The notes: generated by a model from the sequence alone, not told the origin. Positions 9,365 to 18,036 are shown, numbered from the stretch's first letter. The stretch: DNA of 64,000 nucleotides from Oleidesulfovibrio alaskensis DSM 16109 (GCF_000482745.1 NZ_AXWQ01000005.1:248001-312000); one strand, 5' to 3'. A program made the numbers and translations.

Positions 9365-9385
9365 CCCGCCGCATGATGCGGCGGG
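9365..9385 (-). terminator. Hairpin between the HD-domain gene and gpt
   Basis: A 9-bp perfect GC stem (CCCGCCGCA/TGCGGCGGG) with a 3-base loop, 16 bases past the HD-gene stop. On the minus strand it is followed by TGTTTCGCTTTG, so the T run is weak. Confidence 0.5.
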
Positions 9386-9400
9386 CGGTAACCACGGGTA

Positions 9401-10030
9401 TTATTTTTTGTGGTTTCCGTTTTTGCGTTCCCACCATGATTTGTCGGGTCCCAGAAACCACCAGTCGGTATGATCTGTATGCGCCACGGTCTGCGCCAGT
9501 GCGGCGCCCGCTTCGGTGCGCAGGCGCTTCAGGGCGCCTTCCATCCATTTGCCCGCATATCTGTTGCCCAGATCAAGCTCCTGCTTCAGGTTCAGAATCA
9601 GGTCTATCTGGTCGGCATCCTGCGCCAGACGCGCCTCCACGGAGCCGGCTTCTTCCAGCTCGTCAAAAAGCGGCAGCACACGGTCTTCCAGACCGGTGCC
9701 TTCCAGCGCATGTTCCAGCGCGATGCGCTGGTTGCAGGTATTATATATGCGGTTCACATAGTTGAAGTCACCGATACGGCTTTCATGAAAATCATGAAAA
9801 AGGCACATGAGCGCGGTCCGCGCAGGATCGGCTCCGGCCTCGCAGGCCAGCACATAACCGATGACCGCGGTACGGAAAGAATGTTCCGCCACGTTCTCGC
9901 TGCCGGTACCCAGAAACTGGTACCCGCTGCGGGGAGTTTTGCGGAGCATTCCCGCTTCAAAAAGAAAATCGGCAAGACGTGTGAGCCTGTCACGCCCCTG
10001 CAGATTGTGCTGCGGGTTGCAGTGCGTCAT
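9401..10030 (-). CDS. HD-domain phosphohydrolase (YfbR-like 5'-nucleotidase)
   Basis: Predicted metal-dependent hydrolase of 209 residues. The HD superfamily ligands are visible: His in NVAEHSFR, the HD pair in CLFHDFHESRIGD, and a later Asp in RLAQDADQIDLIL. This spacing matches the HD_3/YfbR group that removes phosphate from (deoxy)nucleoside 5'-monophosphates. The start at 10030 has GGAGG 9 bases upstream; the longer open frame is unsupported. A nucleotide role fits the adjacent purine salvage operon, but the substrate is inferred. Confidence 0.85.
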   Translation of the reverse strand: MTHCNPQHNLQGRDRLTRLADFLFEAGMLRKTPRSGYQFLGTGSENVAEHSFRTAVIGYVLACEAGADPARTALMCLFHDFHESRIGDFNYVNRIYNTCNQRIALEHALEGTGLEDRVLPLFDELEEAGSVEARLAQDADQIDLILNLKQELDLGNRYAGKWMEGALKRLRTEAGAALAQTVAHTDHTDWWFLGPDKSWWERKNGNHKK

Positions 10031-10168
10031 AAAAGAACGCCTCCGGACATTTCTCGCACCGTCAGGCGCGGAACGACTCCATACGGCATTTCCGCACTCA
10101 AGTACACCCCCGCCGCACCGCCGCGGCGCATACACGGCAACGGCAGCGGACAGCCTGCGGCGCTGCCG

Positions 10169-10780
10169 TCAGGGCCGGCTGCCCCATCGTCTGCCCATGG
10201 TCCAGAACAGCAGCAACGAAAAAACAGCCCCCAGCGTGTCGGCCAGCATGTCTTTCTGCGCGTCCCACACGTCGCCCTGACTACCCAGAAAAGCAACCCC
10301 GGCATCACCACCTTCCGCCGCGGCATACCACCATTCGATAATTTCGTATCCGGCCGCCACGGACATGATGAAAAAGAGGGCAAACAAGGTGGACACCACC
10401 GGACCGGCCAGTCTGCGGCGCATAAAAAGCTCGCACATGGCATAGGCATAAAACCCGACACTGAAATGCCCGATGCGGTCAAAGTGATTGCGTCCGCCTC
10501 CCAGCAGTTCCGTTACCGCACCGAAAGGCACCTCGCTGAAGGTGAAATGCGCCCCCACCGTATGCCAGAAAAGCCACACAGCCATAAGCCCGTAAGCAAT
10601 ATTGGAAAAACGGAAAAATCTGTATGTGACCACCAGCAGCACAAACACGCTGACAAGCGGAATGACCTCTGCAATCCACACCGCGCGGGAAGCGGGCGCA
10701 ATGCCCAGCAGTGCAAAAAAAACAGTAAACACGGCAGCAAGCACCACCGGAAAATTCTCGCGGGTAACATTGATGCGCAT
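10169..10780 (-). CDS. YjdF/DUF2238-family membrane protein
   Basis: Inner-membrane protein of 203 residues with about six helices. Two blocks are typical of the family: NHFDRIGHFSVGFYAY and AGYEIIEWWYAA, followed by a QGDVWDAQKDMLAD loop with conserved charged residues. The start at 10780 has CAGGAGGAG upstream. It is transcribed alone or with the HD-domain gene 138 bases further on. No function is established for the family. Confidence 0.85.
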   Translation of the reverse strand: MRINVTRENFPVVLAAVFTVFFALLGIAPASRAVWIAEVIPLVSVFVLLVVTYRFFRFSNIAYGLMAVWLFWHTVGAHFTFSEVPFGAVTELLGGGRNHFDRIGHFSVGFYAYAMCELFMRRRLAGPVVSTLFALFFIMSVAAGYEIIEWWYAAAEGGDAGVAFLGSQGDVWDAQKDMLADTLGAVFSLLLFWTMGRRWGSRP

Positions 10781-10856
10781 AAGGCTCCTCCTGAGCGAAA
10801 AAACGGCTTGCAGCACAATGCCGCAAACAGGCGGAGTGTGCAAACCGTTGCGCATG

Positions 10857-10889
10857 CAAAAGGCCGGAAAGCCTTTCGGCTTTCCGGCC
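10857..10889 (-). terminator. Rho-independent terminator of the first flagellin gene
   Basis: A 12-bp perfect stem GGCCGGAAAGCC/GGCTTTCCGGCC with a 4-base loop; on the minus strand it is followed by TTTT. It lies 31 bases after the flagellin stop. Confidence 0.85.
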
Positions 10890-10920
10890 CGTTTTCTCCG
10901 ATTCCCCGGTCTGGCGACTA

Positions 10921-11814
10921 TTAACCGCCAAGCAGCTGCATGGCCATTCTGGGCAGCGAGTTAGCCTGCGAAAGCATGGCCACTGCCGACTGGGTGAGGA
11001 TCTGCTGCCGCGTGAACTCGGTCATTTCCTGCGAAACGTCCACGTCGGAAATACGGGATTCGGCAGCCTGCAGGTTTTCAGACTGAATCTGCAGGTTGGT
11101 GATGGTGTTTTCCAGACGGTTCTGGAGAGCACCGAGGTTTGCGCGGATCTTGTCCTTGGAGACGATGGCATTTTCAATGCCGACCAGCGCGTTCTGTGCG
11201 GCGGACTGGGTGGAAATGGTGTACCCTGCTCCGCCCACGGTGGACTGGTTGCCCAGCCCCAGAGCCGATGCCGTGGAAGTACCGATCTGGATGTAGTAGT
11301 AGTCTTCCGCGGAGTCGTTCTTGGTACCGAAGTGCACCTTCAGCTTGCCGGTGGACACAAGGCCGCTGCCGTCATGCGATGCACTGGAAAGGTTGCCGTT
11401 CAGCAGCGCGATGCCGTTAAAGTCGGTAGCGTTGGCGATACGGGTGATTTCCGAAGCCATGGCCTGATATTCGGAGTCGATGATCAGACGCTGGTCGGAA
11501 GTGTAGGTACCGGTTGCGGCCTGTTCCGCCAGTTCCTTCATGCGGATGAGCTTTTCGTCGATAACGGAAAGCGCACCGTCTGCAGTCTGGATAAGCGAAA
11601 TAGCGTCGTTGGCGTTACGTACCCCCTGATTCAGCGCGGCGATGTCGGCGCGCATGATTTCGCGGATGGCAAGACCGGCTGCGTCATCCGCAGCGGTACC
11701 CACGCGAAGGCCCGAAGACAAACGGCGTACGGACGTGCTCAGGTTGCCATAAGACTGGCTCAGGTTACGGGCAGCATTCGTCGCCATCAAGTTGTGATTG
11801 ATAACCAGAGACAT
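10921..11814 (-). CDS. Flagellin (copy 1)
   Basis: Structural subunit of the flagellar filament, exported through the flagellar type III apparatus. The 297 residues show the conserved N-terminal D0/D1 region (MSLVINHNLMATNAARNL, then LSSGLRVGTAADDAAGLAIRE) and the C-terminal D0/D1 region ending MLSQANSLPRMAMQLLGG; the middle domain is short. It is the same length as copy 2 at 12044-12937 and very similar across nearly the whole protein. A candidate sigma-28-like site lies at 11902-11928, unlike the sigma-54 site upstream of copy 2. The 5' leader holds a small GGCCGC hairpin (11861-11878). Confidence 0.97.
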   Translation of the reverse strand: MSLVINHNLMATNAARNLSQSYGNLSTSVRRLSSGLRVGTAADDAAGLAIREIMRADIAALNQGVRNANDAISLIQTADGALSVIDEKLIRMKELAEQAATGTYTSDQRLIIDSEYQAMASEITRIANATDFNGIALLNGNLSSASHDGSGLVSTGKLKVHFGTKNDSAEDYYYIQIGTSTASALGLGNQSTVGGAGYTISTQSAAQNALVGIENAIVSKDKIRANLGALQNRLENTITNLQIQSENLQAAESRISDVDVSQEMTEFTRQQILTQSAVAMLSQANSLPRMAMQLLGG

Positions 11815-11901
11815 AATATTCCTCCATGAATATTAGTGCTTTTTAGAAACACTCTGCTCCGGCCGCTTCCCTGCGGCCGCAAAGTGATCTTCCTGACTAT
11901 C

Positions 11902-11928
11902 TATTCGACCGCGAACCGGCTTTCATTA
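11902..11928 (-). promoter_or_regulatory. Candidate sigma-28-like promoter for flagellin copy 1
   Basis: Read on the minus strand: TAATGAAA, an 11-base spacer, then GTCGAATA. The spacer length matches the enteric FliA consensus (TAAAGTTT-N11-GCCGATAA), but the boxes match only partly. It lies about 90 bases upstream of the start. Confidence 0.35.
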
Positions 11929-11990
11929 GCCCTCCAGTCCATTTTTTTCGGACTGCACACAGCAGAAAAACATAACATGCTGTATTACAT

Positions 11991-12021
11991 AAAAAAAGCC
12001 GGAGCAGCAAACTGCTCCGGC
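11991..12021 (-). terminator. Rho-independent terminator of the second flagellin gene
   Basis: A 10-bp perfect stem GCCGGAGCAG/CTGCTCCGGC with loop CAAA; the minus strand continues with seven T. It separates the two flagellin genes into independent transcripts. Confidence 0.9.
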
Positions 12022-12043
12022 ACATACCCCAACGGTCTCTGCA

Positions 12044-12937
12044 TCAGCCGCCGAGCAGCTGCATGGCCATACGCGGCAGCGAATTGGCCTGCGACAACAT
12101 GGCCACCGCAGACTGGGTAAGAATCTGCTGGCGGACAAACTCGGTCATTTCATTGGAAACATCGACATCTGAAATACGGGATTCAGCGGCCTGCAGGTTT
12201 TCGGCCTGAATCTGCAGGTTGGTGATGGTGTTTTCCAGACGGTTCTGCAGCACCCCGAGGGCCGCCCTGATATTGTCTTTGGATACAATAGCCTTGTCGA
12301 TGGCAACAAGGGCCTGCTGGGCTGCTGACTGGGTGGAAATGGCAAACCCGCCGAAGGTGGCATCGGCCTGATTGCCCACCCCAAGTGCCGAAGCCGTGGC
12401 GGTGCCTATCTGTATGTAATAGTAGTCTTCGGCAGAATCATTTGCCGTGCCGAAATGTATCTTCATTTTCCCGCGCGAAACGACCCCGCTGCCATCATGA
12501 GTGGAGCTGGAAAGATTGCCGTTGAGCAGCTGGATACCGTTGAAATCAGTCGAATTGGCAATACGGGTGATTTCCGAAGCCATGGCCTGATATTCGGAAT
12601 CAATGAGCAGACGCTGATCCGAGGTGTACGTGCCGGTTGCGGCCTGTTCGGCCAGTTCCTTCATGCGGATGAGCTTTTCGTCAATGACTGAAAGCGCGCC
12701 GTCTGCCGTCTGCAGCAGCGAAATGGCATCGTTGGCGTTTCGTACCCCCTGATGCATGGACGCTATGTTGGCACGCATGAGTTCTCTGATGGCCATACCT
12801 GCCGCGTCGTCGGCTGCTGTCCCCACACGCAGCCCCGAAGAAAGCCGCCGGACGGATGTTGACAGATTGCCGTACGCCGTACTCAGATTGCGCGAAGCAT
12901 TCTGCGCCATAAGGTTATGGTTGATGACCATCGACAT
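12044..12937 (-). CDS. Flagellin (copy 2)
   Basis: Second flagellin of 297 residues, same length as copy 1. Differences cluster in the exposed middle part, for example the stretch VGNQADATFGGFAIS against LGNQSTVGGAGYTIS. N- and C-terminal D0/D1 segments are intact. The start is taken at the ATG at 12937 (MSMVINHN), with GAGGAGG 8 bases upstream; the frame opens 11 codons earlier without a better site. A sigma-54-type promoter lies about 120 bases upstream. Confidence 0.97.
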   Translation of the reverse strand: MSMVINHNLMAQNASRNLSTAYGNLSTSVRRLSSGLRVGTAADDAAGMAIRELMRANIASMHQGVRNANDAISLLQTADGALSVIDEKLIRMKELAEQAATGTYTSDQRLLIDSEYQAMASEITRIANSTDFNGIQLLNGNLSSSTHDGSGVVSRGKMKIHFGTANDSAEDYYYIQIGTATASALGVGNQADATFGGFAISTQSAAQQALVAIDKAIVSKDNIRAALGVLQNRLENTITNLQIQAENLQAAESRISDVDVSNEMTEFVRQQILTQSAVAMLSQANSLPRMAMQLLGG

Positions 12938-13053
12938 ATATATTCCTCCTCGTCTGCTCACATGCCGCAACTGTCAGCAACTTGACACGTTTTTCCCGCA
13001 GCTTACGCAGCAAGACAGGAAAAACACGCCGGTCGCCCGTTCCGGCCAAAAAA

Positions 13054-13072
13054 CAAGCATAAATCGTGCCAG
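13054..13072 (-). promoter_or_regulatory. Sigma-54 (RpoN) promoter for flagellin copy 2
   Basis: On the minus strand the sequence is CTGGCACGATTTATGCTTG. GG and GC are separated by exactly 10 bases, and the site departs from the TGGCACG-N4-TTGC consensus at one position (ATGC for TTGC). Transcription would start near 13045, leaving a leader of about 107 bases. Confidence 0.7.
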
Positions 13073-13154
13073 ATGCCCGCAAGTGCAGCACCGAAAGGGA
13101 TTGGCGACAGACACGCTTTGCCTTATGGTACAGACAAAACACGGAGGAACCGTA

Positions 13155-14024
13155 ATGAGCACACATGCCGAAACCCGCGCCATAACCGCGGCGGACATAC
13201 GGGCGGCAAAAAACACAAGACGTCTGGCCATGCTGACGGCATACGACTACCCCACGGCATCCATTGCCGATGAAGGCGGCATGGACATGCTGCTGGTAGG
13301 CGATTCGCTGGCCATGGTGGTGCTGGGGCATGAGGACACGCTGTCCGTGACGCTGGACGAGATGATCCACCACTGCCGGGCCGTTACGCGGGGCGCCTCA
13401 CGCGCGCTGGTGGTGGGCGACCTGCCCTTTATGACCTATGAACAGGGGCCGGATCAGGCCATGCACAGCGCGGCGCGACTGTTCCGCGAAGGCGGTGTGC
13501 GCGCTGTAAAGCTGGAAGGGGGCAAAGAAGTCGCTCCGCAGGTGGAGGCTCTTGTGAAGGCGGGGATTCCCGTCATGGGGCACATCGGGCTTACTCCGCA
13601 GCGTGTAGCGGCGCTGGGCGGCTTTAAAGTGCAGGGGCGTTCGGCTGCCGCCGCCCGCAGTCTGGCGGAAGATGCGCGCATACTGGAAGATGCGGGCTGT
13701 TTTGCACTGGTACTGGAAGCCATACCCGCCCCTGTGGCCGCGCACATTACCCGCACGTCAGGCATTCCCACCATCGGCATAGGGGCCGGAGCGCAGTGCG
13801 ACGGACAGGTGCTGGTGGTGCACGATATGCTGGGCCTGTTCGACCGCTTTACCCCGAAGTTTGTGAAACGCTATGCAGAGCTGCGCGGGCATGCCGTAAA
13901 AGCCGTGCAGCAGTATGGTGATGAAGTGCGTCAGGGAGAATTTCCCGCGGCGCAGCACTCCTTCGGCATGCCGGAAGACGAACAGCGCCGCTGGGAAGAA
14001 AATGTCAGCGGCGCGGACGACTGA
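13155..14024 (+). CDS. panB: 3-methyl-2-oxobutanoate hydroxymethyltransferase
   Basis: First committed step of pantothenate synthesis: transfers a hydroxymethyl group from methylene-tetrahydrofolate to ketoisovalerate. The 289-residue TIM-barrel has the family blocks MLTAYDYPTASIADEGG, LLVGDSLAMVVLGHEDTL (metal-binding Asp), VKLEGG, GHIGLTPQ and PTIGIGAGAQCDGQVLV. The start at 13155 has ACGGAGG upstream. Its last 20 bases overlap the 3' end of a gene on the other strand. panC lies 730 bases downstream on the same strand, with that antisense gene between. Confidence 0.96.
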   Translation: MSTHAETRAITAADIRAAKNTRRLAMLTAYDYPTASIADEGGMDMLLVGDSLAMVVLGHEDTLSVTLDEMIHHCRAVTRGASRALVVGDLPFMTYEQGPDQAMHSAARLFREGGVRAVKLEGGKEVAPQVEALVKAGIPVMGHIGLTPQRVAALGGFKVQGRSAAAARSLAEDARILEDAGCFALVLEAIPAPVAAHITRTSGIPTIGIGAGAQCDGQVLVVHDMLGLFDRFTPKFVKRYAELRGHAVKAVQQYGDEVRQGEFPAAQHSFGMPEDEQRRWEENVSGADD

Positions 14025-14616
14025 TGCTCATCCCCCGAGGCGGCGGAGCATCCAGTCCCTGCAGCAGCAGGCAGGACGAGGGAATAATCCGCACAAAGCG
14101 TTCCTCGTTCACACGTTCACGAAAGCAGGTTACCTGATGCCGCAAAAGCACGTGCAGCGCACCGGAGTCTCTGCTGGAATCGAGCAGAAAAAGCGAATCG
14201 CCCAGCAGACGGTCGGCGGCTGTCCAGTGGCGTACCACAGGGGCATCCTGCCCGGGCACATAGCGCATGAACCGCAGCAGCATTGTTCTTCTGGCACCCG
14301 CGGCAAGCCAGTCTGCAGCCATGCTCCAGAAATCGCTTTCTCCGGCCGGCTCATCGGCAAAAGCGCTCTGCACATGCAGCGGGAAAAGACCGGCCCCGTA
14401 CCATTCCAGCATATCATGCACTATGCCGGTGTAGTCAGTGGCGGCGGTAACCGCCGCGGTAAAAACCTCGTCGTCCTGTGCAAGCCTGAGGAGCGTGTCA
14501 TGAAACATGCGTCTGGCCTGAAACGCGGTAAGCGCGTGCGTGCGGCAAAAAGCATTGACCACCGCATACAGCGCGCAGAAATTATCCAGTGCTCCCTGAT
14601 GGAAAGCCGTTCCCAT
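14005..14616 (-). CDS. Hypothetical protein with papain/C39-like cysteine peptidase pattern
   Basis: 203-residue protein without a signal peptide. Near the N-terminus is Q7-x6-C14 in HQGALDNFCALYAVVNAF, and further on H130-W followed 16 residues later by D146 in SLFLLDSS. Gln before Cys, then His and Asp in the strand pattern H-x15-LLD, is the order of papain-like and C39-type peptidases. The sequence therefore suggests a cysteine peptidase, or an inactive relative, in the cytoplasm. It is antisense to and lies between panB and panC and overlaps the panB 3' end by 20 bases. Start at 14616 has an AAGG about 10 bases upstream. Function is inferred only. Confidence 0.7.
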   Translation of the reverse strand: MGTAFHQGALDNFCALYAVVNAFCRTHALTAFQARRMFHDTLLRLAQDDEVFTAAVTAATDYTGIVHDMLEWYGAGLFPLHVQSAFADEPAGESDFWSMAADWLAAGARRTMLLRFMRYVPGQDAPVVRHWTAADRLLGDSLFLLDSSRDSGALHVLLRHQVTCFRERVNEERFVRIIPSSCLLLQGLDAPPPRGMSISRPRR

Positions 14617-14753
14617 GACGCCCGCCTTGTTATACTCTGTCCGCCTGACATCGCTGCGACGCCCTGCGCGGCACAGTATGTTCCGGATTTTGCTTTACAA
14701 CAAGGGCCACTAAGTTTACAACCAGAACAACAACTATATGCGGATACATTGAT

Positions 14754-15599
14754 ATGCAGATAATCACATCTCCCGAAGAGCTTCAGCGGCTTTGCCTTGA
14801 CTGGCGCTGCGGCGGTGTCAAAACCGCGCTGGTTCCGACCATGGGTTACTACCATGCAGGGCACGAAAGCCTTATGGCCTATGCCCGCGAACGTGCGGAC
14901 AAGGTTGTGGTGAGCCTTTTTGTCAACCCCGCGCAGTTTGCTCCCGGAGAAGATCTGGCAGCCTACCCCCGCGACCTTTCCGGCGATGCCGAGGTTGCCC
15001 AGCGGGCCGGTGCCGATGTGCTGTTCACCCCGCAGCCGGAAGCCATGTACCCGCAGGGATTCGACACATGGGTGGAAATTCCCGGACTGTCTTCCGGCCT
15101 GTGCGGCGCCGACCGTCCCGGTCATTTCCGCGGGGTGTGCACCGTGGTCATGAAGCTGATGCTGCTCACCCTGCCCCGTCTTGCCGTTTTCGGCGAAAAA
15201 GACTGGCAGCAGCTGGCAGTGCTCAGACGCATGGCAAAAGACATGCATCTGCCCGTAACCATAGACGGTTGCCCCATTGTACGCGAAACCGACGGTCTGG
15301 CCATGAGTTCACGCAATGTGTATCTGACTCCGGAAGAGCGCAGACAGGCACCTGCCCTGTATCAGGGGCTGATCCGTGCACGCGACATGGTTGCCGGCGG
15401 AGAGCGCGACACGGCCGTTCTGCGGGCTGCGGTTAAAGAATACTGGAAGCAGCACCTGCCGGAAGGCAGGGAAGATTATCTGGAAATTGTTCACCCCGAC
15501 ACGCTGCAGCCGCTGGAACGAGTGGGGGGCATGGCCACATGCGCAGCCGCCGTACGTCTGGGCAGAGCACGCCTGATTGACAATCTGGCTCTGATATGA
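14754..15599 (+). CDS. panC: Pantothenate synthetase (pantoate-beta-alanine ligase)
   Basis: ATP-dependent condensation of pantoate and beta-alanine. The 281 residues contain PTMGYYHAGHESL (HxGH-type nucleotidyl motif), VVSLFVNPAQF, the active-site block FGEKDWQQL and the KMSKS-like MSSRNVYL. The usual PanC sequence is PTMGxLHxGH; here Tyr-Tyr replaces the x-Leu pair. It begins 17 bases upstream of no other gene on its strand and is followed after 16 bases by the DUF502 gene and then metK, suggesting one transcript. Confidence 0.96.
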   Translation: MQIITSPEELQRLCLDWRCGGVKTALVPTMGYYHAGHESLMAYARERADKVVVSLFVNPAQFAPGEDLAAYPRDLSGDAEVAQRAGADVLFTPQPEAMYPQGFDTWVEIPGLSSGLCGADRPGHFRGVCTVVMKLMLLTLPRLAVFGEKDWQQLAVLRRMAKDMHLPVTIDGCPIVRETDGLAMSSRNVYLTPEERRQAPALYQGLIRARDMVAGGERDTAVLRAAVKEYWKQHLPEGREDYLEIVHPDTLQPLERVGGMATCAAAVRLGRARLIDNLALI

Positions 15600-15615
15600 A
15601 CGGCAGGCACGGATA

Positions 15616-16332
15616 ATGACCGCTCAGGATTCTTCAGGCGGCTTTATGGCGTCGCTGCGCCGGTTCATCAAGGCAAACCTGTTTGCCGGCATACTGGTGC
15701 TTACCCCGCTGGTGGCGACTTTTCTCACACTGCGGGTGGCAGTGCGCTGGGTGGACAAACTGCTGCTGCTCCTGCCGCCGCAGTACCGTCCGGAGGCTTT
15801 TCTGCCTTTTGCCGTGCCGGGGCTGGGGTTTCTGCTGCTGATCGTGGTGCTGCTGGTCACAGGGCTGCTTGTGCGCAATTTTCTGGGGCGCCGCCTTGTA
15901 GATCTGGGCGACGCCATTCTGGCACGCATACCGCTGGTCAGCTCGCTGTACTCCGGTATCAAGCAGCTGGTGGAAACCATATTCACCTCTTCGCGCGATT
16001 TTCAGCGGGTGGTGCTGATAGAATATCCCCGCAAGGGGCTGTACACCATGGCATTTGTCACAGGCGTTGCCGTGGGTGAAATTCAAAGCAAAACAGCCAG
16101 CAAAGTGCTGAACGTGTTTGTGCCCACCACCCCGAACCCCACTTCGGGCTTTTACCTCATGGTGCCCGAAGCGGATGTCATTCCGTTGGAAATGAATGTG
16201 GAAGATGCATTCAAACTGCTTATTTCCGGCGGAATTCTGAGTGCAGAGCACGAAAAGTCGAAAAACAGAAAAAAGAAAACAGCCATCAAGGCGAAGAACA
16301 CATCCCAGGAGGAAACGCATGATCCCTTATAA
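15616..16332 (+). CDS. DUF502-family membrane protein
   Basis: Inner-membrane protein of 238 residues with two N-terminal hydrophobic helices (about 19-42 and 66-88), then a soluble domain with the family pattern RIPLVSSLYSGIKQL and VPTTPNPTSGFYLMVP. The Lys-rich tail overlaps the start of metK by 14 bases, so the two are translationally coupled. The family is widespread in bacteria without a settled role. Confidence 0.88.
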   Translation: MTAQDSSGGFMASLRRFIKANLFAGILVLTPLVATFLTLRVAVRWVDKLLLLLPPQYRPEAFLPFAVPGLGFLLLIVVLLVTGLLVRNFLGRRLVDLGDAILARIPLVSSLYSGIKQLVETIFTSSRDFQRVVLIEYPRKGLYTMAFVTGVAVGEIQSKTASKVLNVFVPTTPNPTSGFYLMVPEADVIPLEMNVEDAFKLLISGGILSAEHEKSKNRKKKTAIKAKNTSQEETHDPL

Positions 16333-17494
16333 GGGTAAATACCACTTCACTTCCGAATCGGTTACCGAAGGCCATCCCGACAAAGTCGCTGACCAGATTT
16401 CCGACGCCGTGCTTGATGTGCTGCTCGAACAGGATCCTGATTCGCGCGTGGCCTGTGAGACCATGGTCACCACCGGCATGGCCATCATCGCCGGCGAAAT
16501 AACCACCAGAGGCTATGCCGACCTGCCGCAGGTGGTGCGGGATACCATCAAAGAAATCGGATACAATAACTCCTCCATGGGATTTGACTGGCAGACATGC
16601 GCCGTGCTGTCTTCCATAGACAAACAGTCTCCTGACATTGCTCAGGGCGTTGACCGCCAGGACCCCGAAAATCAGGGCGCCGGTGACCAGGGCATGATGT
16701 TCGGTTTTGCCTGCGACGAAACCCCCACGCTGATGCCCGCCCCCATATTCTGGGCACACCAGCTTTCGCAAAAGCTTACCGCTGTGCGCAAAGACGGCAC
16801 CGTGGATTTTCTGCGCCCCGACGGCAAAACACAGGTGTCCTTTGAATACGTTGACGGCCGCCCGGTACGCATCAACAATGTGGTTGTTTCCACACAGCAT
16901 GCGGAACAGGCCAGCCAGACAGACATCATAGACGCCATCAGAACCCACGTCATACGTCCCGTTCTGGAACCTTCCGGCTTCTTCAACGAAAAAGACTGCG
17001 AAATTTTCATCAACACCACCGGCCGTTTTGTTATCGGCGGCCCCATGGGTGACTGCGGTCTTACCGGCCGTAAAATCATTCAGGACACTTACGGCGGCAT
17101 GGGCAGCCACGGCGGCGGCGCATTCTCCGGCAAAGACCCCTCCAAAGTGGACCGCTCCGGCGCATACATGGGTCGCTACATTGCCAAAAACGTTGTGGCA
17201 GCCGGACTTGCTCCCAAATGCGAAGTACAGATCGCGTACTGCATCGGCGTGGCCGATCCTGTTTCCGTACTGTGCACCTCTCTGGGCAGCAGCGACATTT
17301 CCGACGAGGTGCTCACTCAGGCCGTGCGCGATGTGTTCGACCTGCGCCCGTACCATATCTCCAAACGACTTGACCTGCGCCGGCCGATCTATAAAAAATC
17401 AGCCTGCTACGGACACTTCGGTCGCGAGATTCCCGAATTTTCGTGGGAACGCACCGACGCTGTGGACGATCTGCGTGCAGCGGCCCGCCGCTAG
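16319..17494 (+). CDS. metK: S-adenosylmethionine synthetase
   Basis: Makes S-adenosylmethionine from methionine and ATP. 391 residues, the usual length. Visible blocks: SVTEGHPDKVADQISDAVLD, GAGDQGMMFGFACDET (methionine/ATP binding), GGPMGDCGLTGRKII and GGGAFSGKDPSKVDRS. The ATG at 16319 has AGGAGG 6 bases upstream and overlaps the DUF502 stop. A strong terminator follows. SAM made here would feed several methyltransferases seen in the window (trmH, the THUMP protein and the class I enzyme at 53.8 kb). Confidence 0.98.
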   Translation: MIPYKGKYHFTSESVTEGHPDKVADQISDAVLDVLLEQDPDSRVACETMVTTGMAIIAGEITTRGYADLPQVVRDTIKEIGYNNSSMGFDWQTCAVLSSIDKQSPDIAQGVDRQDPENQGAGDQGMMFGFACDETPTLMPAPIFWAHQLSQKLTAVRKDGTVDFLRPDGKTQVSFEYVDGRPVRINNVVVSTQHAEQASQTDIIDAIRTHVIRPVLEPSGFFNEKDCEIFINTTGRFVIGGPMGDCGLTGRKIIQDTYGGMGSHGGGAFSGKDPSKVDRSGAYMGRYIAKNVVAAGLAPKCEVQIAYCIGVADPVSVLCTSLGSSDISDEVLTQAVRDVFDLRPYHISKRLDLRRPIYKKSACYGHFGREIPEFSWERTDAVDDLRAAARR

Positions 17495-17521
17495 CCCTAT
17501 CCCGCCCGTCAGCTTATTCCG

Positions 17522-17550
17522 GCCGGAGCTTCTTGCTCCGGCTTTTTTTT
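17522..17550 (+). terminator. Rho-independent terminator of the panC-DUF502-metK unit
   Basis: 8-bp stem GCCGGAGC/GCTCCGGC, loop TTCTT, followed by eight T. Confidence 0.95.
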
Positions 17551-17575
17551 AGGCCCGTATCCGGACACCACAAAC

Positions 17576-17607
17576 AAAAGGCGCATCCGCCACATGGCGG
17601 ATGCGCC
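17576..17607 (-). terminator. Rho-independent terminator of the small membrane protein gene
   Basis: 12-bp stem GGCGCATCCGCC/GGCGGATGCGCC with loop ACAT; on the minus strand TTTT follows directly. Confidence 0.85.
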
Positions 17608-17635
17608 TGAAAAGAGCCTTTCCGGCAATATGCGG

Positions 17636-17965
17636 TTACAGCGGAATAATAAGAGTACGGTCGGCCACCAGTTTGCCCACACGGTACAGATACACCACAT
17701 ATGCAAGACCAAACGTGATGACAGCCAGTATGATCCATAAAATAAGATGACCAAGCTGACTGCCGAGATCAAGGTCGCACTGCAGCCTGCCGACTCTGCG
17801 CCCGCCGGAAACAACATATGTCCGGCTGACAACAAACCGCGCCAGTGCATAGGGGTAGATAAATGCTCCTATACCCAGAGTAAGCACGGAAATAATGATC
17901 CACAGCACAGCATGTCCGATGCATTCGGCCATGCTCAGGTCGCAGTCAAAACGCCCGTTGAACAT
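17636..17965 (-). CDS. Small membrane protein made of two tandem repeats
   Basis: 109 residues that divide into two similar halves: residues about 6-53 (FDCDLSMAECIGHAVLW...) and 61-108 (LQCDLDLGSQLGHLILW...). Each half has CDL, a GHxxLW start of a hydrophobic helix, a V-x-T-x-G turn and a basic end with R-T-Y/L. It should sit in the inner membrane with two to four helices. Start at 17965 has AAGGAG 6 bases upstream. I do not recognise a named function. It has its own terminator and no operon partner. Confidence 0.72.
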   Translation of the reverse strand: MFNGRFDCDLSMAECIGHAVLWIIISVLTLGIGAFIYPYALARFVVSRTYVVSGGRRVGRLQCDLDLGSQLGHLILWIILAVITFGLAYVVYLYRVGKLVADRTLIIPL

Positions 17966-18036
17966 CAGAACTCCTTACGTTTCAGGCAGGTGATCGGCAC
18001 ACATCCACAGGACGCACAGCCGCATGCGCCCCGGCG

